Of a DNA stretch of 9,708 nt, positions 1 through 5,455 are shown one piece after another (position 1 is the stretch's first letter; every line of letters begins with the position of its first letter). The DNA is from Balneola sp. (GTDB lineage Bacteria > Bacteroidota > Rhodothermia > Balneolales > Balneolaceae). The notes beneath the pieces were generated by a model that saw nothing but the letters and a program-made list of their open reading frames with translations, was not told the origin of the DNA and did not search any database. The stretch covers positions 1 to 9,708 of the forward strand of contig PCAT01000090.1 of the NCBI GenBank assembly GCA_002730655.1, given 5' to 3'. The position numbers and the translations under genes are program-made.

Positions 1-333
1 GAGAATAATGGTGGCTTCATTCAGTTTAGATCTGAAGTAGCGATTGATGATAAGCCCTATAAGGGATTAAGAATCAAAACCCGAGGAAACGGAGAAGAAT
101 ATTTCATTCATATAAGGACACCCAGGACCAGACTACCTTGGAATTACTATAGTTCCTCATTTGTTGCATCAAAGGACTGGCAGTGGATTGATGTTCCTTT
201 TGATTCTTTTAAAAAAACTGGTGCCCTCGTTCCGAGGAAGTTTAAACCAAATAGTATAAGAACAATTGGAGTGGTAGCCTATGGCAAAGACTTCATGGCT
301 CAAATCGATGTGGCTGGGTTAGAGCTCTACTAA
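1..333 (+). CDS. CIA30-domain protein, C-terminal part (gene starts before the window)
   Basis: The first 333 bases are open in frame 1 and end at TAA (331-333), giving the last 110 residues of a protein whose start lies outside. The residues match the CIA30 family (complex I intermediate-associated protein 30, a galactose-binding-like beta sandwich): an NGGFIQFR stretch at local residues 3-10, then YKGLRIKTRGNGEEYFIHIRT, then W-x-W-IDVPFDSF, then a closing IRTIGVVAYGKDF and an IDVAGLELY strand. In mitochondria the family helps assemble complex I; in bacteria stand-alone CIA30 proteins have no settled role, so no function is claimed. The domain end coincides with the protein end, so only N-terminal sequence is missing; a signal peptide cannot be judged. 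The stop overlaps the stop of the converging crotonase gene by four bases. The family assignment is from pattern recognition and is fairly firm. Confidence 0.75.
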   Translation, partial: ENNGGFIQFRSEVAIDDKPYKGLRIKTRGNGEEYFIHIRTPRTRLPWNYYSSSFVASKDWQWIDVPFDSFKKTGALVPRKFKPNSIRTIGVVAYGKDFMAQIDVAGLELY

Positions 334-1136
334 CTTAAATTTCGGAAATTTGGTTTTCGCTTTTCTCCAAAGGCTTTAACGCCTTCTTTAAAATCTTTGG
401 AATCTGTTCTTACTCTTTGGGTTTCTTTCTCATAATCTAATTGTTCACTAAGCGTACTTGATAAAGCTCGATCATGGGCTTTTACAATAGCCTTCAGGCC
501 TTCAATAGGTCCGTCTGCAATTTTTTCTGCAATTTCCATAGTTTTATTCATTAGCTCTTCATCAGGAACACAATCCCAAATTAACCCCCAATTTTTGGCT
601 TGTTTTGCTGATATATCTTCGCCAAGAAGTCCCATTCCATTAGCTCTAGCTCTTCCGATAAGATTAGGAACAAACCATGAAGCTCCAACATCAGAAATTA
701 TGCCAAGGTTAGGTCCAAATACTAATTTGAATTTAGCCGACTCGGCAGCTATAACGATATCACCACATAGTGCTAATCCAACACCTCCGCCTGCAGCCAC
801 TCCATTAATCGCTGAGATAACAGGCTTATTTGATTGAGTGATTGCTTTAACTAAAGGATTGAATGCATTCTCCATATTGTTAAATGTTACCTCTCCAGAA
901 GACAAACCTTTGGTGCTTGGCCAACCTCCATTGACTAAATCTGCACCTGCACAAAAGCCCCTGCCATTACCTGTTATAACGATTGCTCTTACTTCATTAT
1001 CAGCCTTTGCTTCGTAAAAGCTCTCCAAAAGACCCATTATTAAATCCGCATTCATAGCATTAAGGACCTCTGGTCTATTGAGAGTGAGCTTAAGAACACC
1101 TTTTTCGTTCAGTTTTTTTTCGATTGCATTAGCCAT
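330..1136 (-). CDS. Crotonase-family CoA isomerase/hydratase, PaaG-like
   Basis: This 268-residue protein has the full length of a single-domain crotonase (enoyl-CoA hydratase/isomerase). Visible landmarks are the LNRPEVLNAMN start, oxyanion-hole segment GFCAGADL (60-67), NGVAAGGGVG (111-120), and a C-terminal helical region ending EGVKAFGEKRKPNF, typical of the family. The two glutamates of classical enoyl-CoA hydratase are not both present: glycine 120 sits where the first would be. An aspartate (D149 in LGIISDVGASW) lies where E. coli PaaG, the ring 1,2-epoxyphenylacetyl-CoA isomerase, keeps its catalytic Asp (GLIPDCGGTW). The reaction is therefore more likely a double-bond shift or another isomerisation than simple hydration; the substrate is unknown and a phenylacetate pathway is not implied. 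It is the second gene of an operon behind the MFS transporter (stop-to-start gap 8 bases), with ribosome site AGGAG five bases before ATG. Confidence 0.85.
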   Translation of the reverse strand: MANAIEKKLNEKGVLKLTLNRPEVLNAMNADLIMGLLESFYEAKADNEVRAIVITGNGRGFCAGADLVNGGWPSTKGLSSGEVTFNNMENAFNPLVKAITQSNKPVISAINGVAAGGGVGLALCGDIVIAAESAKFKLVFGPNLGIISDVGASWFVPNLIGRARANGMGLLGEDISAKQAKNWGLIWDCVPDEELMNKTMEIAEKIADGPIEGLKAIVKAHDRALSSTLSEQLDYEKETQRVRTDSKDFKEGVKAFGEKRKPNFRNLS

Positions 1137-1141
1137 AATTA

Positions 1142-1146
1142 CTCCT
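1142..1146 (-). promoter_or_regulatory. Ribosome binding site of the crotonase gene, overlapping the transporter stop codon
   Basis: On the minus strand AGGAG lies five bases before the ATG at 1136-1134. Its first bases are shared with the TAG stop codon (1147-1145) of the upstream MFS gene. A ribosome terminating on the transporter thus ends on the crotonase initiation site, which suggests translational coupling. Confidence 0.75.
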
Positions 1147-2392
1147 AATCAAATTGTTTATCAGTGCTGGCAAATACCAAGTAAAAAATACCCCCGAAAA
1201 AAGTAATACCAGCTACAACATAAAATACTATATCCCAAGAATTTGTTACATCAAGAATAATGCCGGTTAGTACACCTCCCACAAGACCTGGCAGTGCTGC
1301 AATCATATTCGTGATACCCATAAGTCTTCCAGTGTGCCTTGGACCTATATCAGCATGATTAACAATAAAGCCCCCAGCACTAAAACCCCCAAATATATTT
1401 CCTAGACACATTATTGCAATTATTCCAGCTACACTTTCAAGCTCTGGCACAATGCAAAGACAAATTCCACTTCCACCGAAAGCTATAGAGTTGCATAATT
1501 TTCTCACCGTTAATAGTTTGATGCCTTTGTTGGTTAAGAAATCTGCGAAATAACCACCAATATTTAAAAACAGGAAAGAGGCTATGTGAGGTAACATAGC
1601 CAAGAGTCCTACTGCTGCCATTGGCACTCCAAGACCATCTTTTATAAAGATTGGAAGCCAAGATAAAAAAACGAATAAACTATAGTTGTTGCAAAAATGA
1701 GCTACAGTTATAGCCCATAATGGCAAATTAGACCTCCATTTAGAAAAAGGTAAAGCTTCGGCATTTTCGCTTGCAGGAGCATTTTCTACTATAAAATTTA
1801 ATTCTTCAGTAGATATATTTTTGTCTTGTTTTGGAGTCGATTCAACTATTCGATTCCAAAAATAGTACCAGACAAAACCTAGTCCGCCATATAAATAAAA
1901 AGCTAATTCCCACCCATACTCTAGTATTAATAAGGGAGTGACCACCAAGCCAAATATTGTGCCTATAGGTATGGCGCTATTAGTTACAGCTACAGATCTG
2001 GCCCTTTCGCTAAAAGGTATCCATCTTGCATATAAGCTGTGCCAGGCTGGAAAAGTGATACCTTCTCCTAATCCCATGCCTACTCTTGCGATCACTAACA
2101 TAACCACTCCTCCATAGAACGCCCAAGGAGTAATTAATGTAAAAATAGACCAAACTATAAGGCCAGTACCTAAAACTATTTTAGCTCCAATTCTGTCTGA
2201 AAGAACACCGCCATATATTTGAGTGATCATATATCCTATATAGAAGCTCCCGAGGATTATGCCTTTTTGGGTTTCCGACCATCCAGCCTCCTCGCTCATA
2301 GGAATGATAGCAAGTGAAATGACAACCCTGTCAATATAACAAATAAAAACGGCAGCTACAGTTAGAGCTATGACCTTAAATCTCTGTTGCAT
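1145..2392 (-). CDS. MFS transporter, anion:cation symporter (SLC17/ACS-like) type
   Basis: A 415-residue, strongly hydrophobic protein with the two-bundle layout of the major facilitator superfamily. MFS motif A is at GGVLSDRIGAK (61-71) between the second and third membrane helices. The segment VGMGLGEGITFPAWHSLYARWIP (about 104-126) followed by SERAR matches the signature of the anion:cation symporter group, which includes bacterial hexuronate and phthalate carriers and the eukaryotic SLC17 family. NHADIGPRHTG (345-355) in the second half fits as well. A hydrophilic central loop spans about 183-222. These carriers usually import organic anions with protons, so an organic acid is the likely substrate; which one is unknown. 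It is the first gene of a two-gene unit with the PaaG-like crotonase and is divergent from the CoA-transferase gene. The ATG at 2392-2390 gives a normal N-terminus, but only a weak purine stretch precedes it. Confidence 0.87.
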   Translation of the reverse strand: MQQRFKVIALTVAAVFICYIDRVVISLAIIPMSEEAGWSETQKGIILGSFYIGYMITQIYGGVLSDRIGAKIVLGTGLIVWSIFTLITPWAFYGGVVMLVIARVGMGLGEGITFPAWHSLYARWIPFSERARSVAVTNSAIPIGTIFGLVVTPLLILEYGWELAFYLYGGLGFVWYYFWNRIVESTPKQDKNISTEELNFIVENAPASENAEALPFSKWRSNLPLWAITVAHFCNNYSLFVFLSWLPIFIKDGLGVPMAAVGLLAMLPHIASFLFLNIGGYFADFLTNKGIKLLTVRKLCNSIAFGGSGICLCIVPELESVAGIIAIMCLGNIFGGFSAGGFIVNHADIGPRHTGRLMGITNMIAALPGLVGGVLTGIILDVTNSWDIVFYVVAGITFFGGIFYLVFASTDKQFD

Positions 2393-2430
2393 AGAATTAT
2401 CTTTTTAACTAATCTCAATACGATACCCTC

Positions 2431-2441
2431 TAATCAGATTA
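2431..2441. repeat. Short inverted repeat TAATC-A-GATTA
   Basis: Two five-base arms, TAATC and GATTA, flank one central base. It directly abuts the longer palindrome at 2442-2460. It lies mid-way in the divergent intergenic region, where an operator would be expected, but arms this short can arise by chance in AT-rich DNA. Confidence 0.4.
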
Positions 2442-2460
2442 TTTAAAAATTATTTTTAAA
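2442..2460. repeat. Perfect 9-base inverted repeat in the divergent intergenic region
   Basis: TTTAAAAAT (2442-2450), a single central T (2451), and ATTTTTAAA (2452-2460) form a perfect two-fold symmetric site. The one-base centre makes a strong RNA hairpin terminator unlikely and fits a dimeric DNA-binding protein or simply a flexible AT-rich element. Its arms contain only A and T, which raises the chance of a random match. Confidence 0.5.
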
Positions 2461-2484
2461 ATTAGTTATTATTAAACATCACAA

Positions 2485-2490
2485 AAGGAG
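2485..2490 (+). promoter_or_regulatory. Ribosome binding site that fixes a TTG start for the CoA-transferase
   Basis: AAGGAG at 2485-2490 is a strong Shine-Dalgarno match six bases before TTG at 2497-2499. No ATG is available at that spacing, and the protein from TTG begins with the lead-in expected before the family's first beta strand, so TTG is taken as the start. Confidence 0.8.
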
Positions 2491-2496
2491 AAAGCT

Positions 2497-3723
2497 TTGA
2501 AAAATTCTGATAAGTATTTACTTAGTGAAATTAAAGTTATTGATGCAGCGAGCTTTATTGCTGGTCCCTCGGCTGCAACTATCATGTCAGATTATGGCGC
2601 AGAGGTAATAAAAATTGAACCTCAAAATGGAGACAGTTTAAGAAATCTAATAGCTAACGGACGCATGCCAGAGGGTCAAGAAAATTACTGCTGGGAATTA
2701 ACCTCAAGAAATAAAAAAAGTATTTCTTTGAATTTAAAAGATGAAAATGCTCATAAGATTTTGATAAATTTAATTAAGGATGCTGATGTATTCATCACTA
2801 ATATGCCTTTTCCCATAAGAGAAAAGCTCAAAATAAGGTCAGAAGATATAAGACCTCATAATGATAAACTTATTTATGCCTCTTTAACTGGCTATGGTGA
2901 AGTTGGCCCAGATGCAGACAGAACAGCTTATGATTCTATGGCTTGGTGGGCTCGTAGCGGTTTGATGGATTTTGTAAGACCTTCAGATAATTCACCAGTT
3001 GCCTGGTCAACGCCCGGCATGGGCGATCATCCAACAGGTATGGCTTTATATGGCGCGATAATGACTGCTCTTTTTAAGAGAGAAAAAACAGGTCAGGGCA
3101 GTGAAGTGTCTACATCTTTAATGGCAAATGGAGCATGGGCAAATGGTGTTTTTATTCAAGCAGCATTAATGGATGTAGAATTTCCTCAAAGATCTGAACC
3201 AATACCTCGCCATCCTTTTTACGATTTTTATGAAACAAAAGACAATAGAGAGTTCGCGCTGGGCATGATTAATTCAAGGATAGAATGGCCTAAGTTGATA
3301 ACCATATTAGAACGTGAAGACTGGCATGAAAGAAATTTGTTCAATTTTGATGATCCTTTCGCAAATGCAGATATCTTGAGAAGAGAATTAGCAGAAGAAT
3401 TTAGGTCTAGAGACCTAATGCAGATTAATGATCTTTTAAGAGACTCTGGCGTTACATATGGGGTTCTTGGCCGAACAACTGATCACAAAAATGATAAACA
3501 GTTCCTAGAAACAGAAACCTTGTCTCCTCTGTCTCATGAATCATTTGAAAACTTACTCACAGTCAATAGTCCCTTTAACATCAAGAATGAAAAAAAGGTA
3601 CATTTTAAAAGAGCTCCACATGTAGGCGAACACACTAAGGAAGTTCTCCAAAATTATGGCTATAACGAGGACGAATTAAAATCTCTAAAAGATTGTAATT
3701 CAATCTATTGGCCTGAAAATTAA
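2497..3723 (+). CDS. CaiB/BaiF family (class III) CoA-transferase
   Basis: A 408-residue protein, the usual length for class III CoA-transferases, which move CoA between carboxylic acids through an enzyme-bound aspartyl anhydride and form interlocked dimers in the cytoplasm. Family hallmarks are visible in order: the CoA-binding segment AGPSAATIMSDYGAEVIKIE (22-41) followed by GDSLR, LTGYGEVGP (130-138), YDSMAWWARSGLM (145-157), GMGDHPTGM (174-182), KREKTGQGSEVSTSL (194-208), and the closing PHVGEHTKEVLQNYGY. D177 in GMGDHPTGM aligns with the catalytic aspartate of formyl-CoA transferase. The acid substrate and the CoA donor cannot be told from sequence; a racemase or CoA-isomerase role as in other family members remains possible. 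It is the first gene of a unit with the amidohydrolase, whose ATG follows the stop codon directly. Start is TTG, supported by AAGGAG. Confidence 0.9.
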   Translation: MKNSDKYLLSEIKVIDAASFIAGPSAATIMSDYGAEVIKIEPQNGDSLRNLIANGRMPEGQENYCWELTSRNKKSISLNLKDENAHKILINLIKDADVFITNMPFPIREKLKIRSEDIRPHNDKLIYASLTGYGEVGPDADRTAYDSMAWWARSGLMDFVRPSDNSPVAWSTPGMGDHPTGMALYGAIMTALFKREKTGQGSEVSTSLMANGAWANGVFIQAALMDVEFPQRSEPIPRHPFYDFYETKDNREFALGMINSRIEWPKLITILEREDWHERNLFNFDDPFANADILRRELAEEFRSRDLMQINDLLRDSGVTYGVLGRTTDHKNDKQFLETETLSPLSHESFENLLTVNSPFNIKNEKKVHFKRAPHVGEHTKEVLQNYGYNEDELKSLKDCNSIYWPEN

Positions 3724-5415
3724 ATGAATATGAAATCTAAAAATACTTTAAAGCTAATAATCTCAATATCATTTATCTTGATTGCTGGATGTTCAGAAGA
3801 AACACAATGCATTGATTCTGATCTTGTTTTTTTAAATAATACAATTTACACAGCAAATCCAGATCAACCGAAAGCAGAACTTTTAGCTATAAAGGCGGGT
3901 AAAATTATTTATGTTGGATCATCCTCTCAAGTTAATTCTTATAATTGCGGTAATAATAAGGTCTCAGAGTTAGAAAACTCATTCATTTTCCCCGGATTCA
4001 TAGATGCACACGCTCATTTAAAAGGCATCGGATATCGAGAATTAAATTTAAACTTGCAAGGCGCTGAGAGCTTAAAGAGCATGCTTACCCAAGTGAAAAT
4101 CCACTCCAATGAATTAGAAGCTGGTGATTGGGTCATTGGAAGAGGGTGGATAGAAAAAAAATGGCCAGAAGCTAGATTTCCAACTTTGGAGGAACTTGAC
4201 GAAATATCAAACGAAAAGCCTATTGCTTTGGAGAGAGCAGATGGCCACGCAATTATAGTCAACAGTTTGGCATTAAAATTGGCTGGAATTGACAGAAATA
4301 CCCCAGATCCAATAGGCGGCAAGATTGATAAAGATCAAAAGGGAGAGCCAAATGGTGTTTTAATTGATAAAGCCTCATTATTAGTTGAATCCATAATCCC
4401 TAAAAGAAGTTCATTCGAAGAAAAAAGAGCACTTAGAGAAGGGCTTTATAGAACTGCAAGAATGGGATGGACTCAATTACATGATGCCGGTTCTCCATTA
4501 TCAGATTTTGAACTTTTAAAAGAGATACAGGAAGAGGAAGACTTGCCTGTAAGAATTCATATGTACATTAGTGACGGTGAAGATGCATTAGAGTTTCTCA
4601 ATAGAGGGCCCTTCCTAGATGTAGAGCATATGCTGACAGCGAGAGGCATAAAGCTATATGCGGATGGTGCTATTGGATCCAGAGGTGCTGCATTTTTTGA
4701 AAAATATGACGATTATGAAACAAAGGGCTTTTTAATATTCCAAAAAAAGGAAACTATGCCAAAATTAATTAAGGCATTGGTTAATGGCATTCAAATTCAG
4801 ACACATGCAATTGGTGATCTTGCAAATAGAGTAACCTTAGATTGGTACGAGGAGGCTTTTAATTCAGTTGAGTCTGCTAATAGATTGATAGTCGAACCAA
4901 GATGGCGTATAGAGCATTCTCAGAATATAAAGCCAGTCGATCAAGCAAGATTTGCTGATCTTTCAGTCATCGCTTCAATGCAACCTTCTCATGCAATAGG
5001 AGATCTGCATTTTGCTCACGAAAGACTTGGTATTGAAAGATTAAATGATGCATATACATGGAGAAGTCTCATCGATCTAGGGGTCCTTGTAGCAGGAGGA
5101 TCTGACGCGCCGGTTGAAATTGGTGATCCAAGAATAGAATTCAAAGCTGCTATTGGTAGGAAAGACTTAGATGGCTACTATAAAGATTATTGGAATTTGG
5201 ATGAGACAGTTTCAAGAGAAGAAGCTCTCTATATGTTTACAAAATGGGCTTCTTACTCAGTTTTCGAAGAAGATATAAAAGGATCATTGGAGGTGGGTAA
5301 GCTTGCTGATTTGACTGTCTTTTCTAAAGATTTAATGACAATCCCAGAAGAAGATATTATGTCCTCTGAGGTTATTATGACAGTTGTCGGTGGAAAGGTT
5401 ATCTATGAAAGATAA
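3724..5415 (+). CDS. Exported lipoprotein amidohydrolase, YtcJ-like (Amidohydro_3)
   Basis: A 563-residue metal-dependent hydrolase with a lipoprotein signal peptide: a Lys-rich start, hydrophobic core (about 9-20), and lipobox I-A-G-C with Cys23 as the acylated residue. Ser24 at +2 favours outer-membrane delivery. The mature part is a YtcJ/NfdA-type amidohydrolase. Expected metal-site residues are present: HxH in GFIDAHAHL (H96, H98), K310 in GIKLYADGAIGSRGA as candidate carboxylated lysine, H361 in QTHAIGD, H398 in RIEHSQ, and D461 in GGSDAPVE. The C-terminus has the usual KGSLEVGKLADLTVF strand returning to the small beta domain. Relatives cleave C-N bonds, for example N-substituted formamides; the true substrate is unknown. 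It starts immediately after the CoA-transferase stop with no Shine-Dalgarno, so translation is probably coupled; a second ATG at 3730 is an alternative start. A strong terminator follows. Confidence 0.88.
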   Translation: MNMKSKNTLKLIISISFILIAGCSEETQCIDSDLVFLNNTIYTANPDQPKAELLAIKAGKIIYVGSSSQVNSYNCGNNKVSELENSFIFPGFIDAHAHLKGIGYRELNLNLQGAESLKSMLTQVKIHSNELEAGDWVIGRGWIEKKWPEARFPTLEELDEISNEKPIALERADGHAIIVNSLALKLAGIDRNTPDPIGGKIDKDQKGEPNGVLIDKASLLVESIIPKRSSFEEKRALREGLYRTARMGWTQLHDAGSPLSDFELLKEIQEEEDLPVRIHMYISDGEDALEFLNRGPFLDVEHMLTARGIKLYADGAIGSRGAAFFEKYDDYETKGFLIFQKKETMPKLIKALVNGIQIQTHAIGDLANRVTLDWYEEAFNSVESANRLIVEPRWRIEHSQNIKPVDQARFADLSVIASMQPSHAIGDLHFAHERLGIERLNDAYTWRSLIDLGVLVAGGSDAPVEIGDPRIEFKAAIGRKDLDGYYKDYWNLDETVSREEALYMFTKWASYSVFEEDIKGSLEVGKLADLTVFSKDLMTIPEEDIMSSEVIMTVVGGKVIYER

Positions 5416-5442
5416 AAAAAGGGCACCTTAGTGCCCTTTTTT
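5414..5442. terminator. Bidirectional rho-independent terminator
   Basis: A run of seven A (5414-5420), stem GGGCAC (5421-5426), four-base loop CTTA, stem GTGCCC (5431-5436) and six T (5437-5442) form a symmetric hairpin with a U-tract on either strand. It begins within the TAA of the amidohydrolase gene and ends 13 bases before the stop codon of the converging TonB receptor gene, so it can serve both. Confidence 0.93.
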
Positions 5443-5455
5443 CTAACTACAGAAG

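Larger units (their letters stand above)
2393..2496. promoter_or_regulatory. Divergent promoter/operator region between the MFS and CoA-transferase genes
   Basis: This 104-base gap separates two gene pairs read outwards, so it must carry both promoters. It is extremely AT-rich and contains two adjacent inverted repeats (2431-2441 and 2442-2460), possible binding sites for a regulator acting on both units. I could not pick out convincing -35/-10 pairs among the many A/T hexamers. No regulator gene lies next to it in this window. Confidence 0.6.

Noticed and set aside
337..351. Inverted repeat AAATTTC-G-GAAATTT directly after the CIA30 stop codon, as a terminator
   Set aside because: The stem is nearly all A/T with almost no loop, no proper T-run follows, and the stretch is inside the coding end of the crotonase gene.
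595..837. Open frame of 80 codons on the plus strand
   Set aside because: It lies wholly inside the well-supported crotonase gene on the other strand and has no family resemblance or ribosome site.
330..1136. Reading the crotonase as part of a phenylacetate (paa) operon
   Set aside because: Only the PaaG-like residues are present; no ring epoxidase, PaaK ligase, PaaZ or thiolase gene is near it, so no paa symbol is assigned.
1437..1661. Open frame of 74 codons on the minus strand
   Set aside because: Out-of-frame reading within the MFS transporter gene; the Trp/Arg-rich protein resembles nothing.
4014..4322. Open frame of 102 codons on the minus strand
   Set aside because: It is antisense to conserved amidohydrolase sequence, including the region after the HxH motif, and has no independent support.
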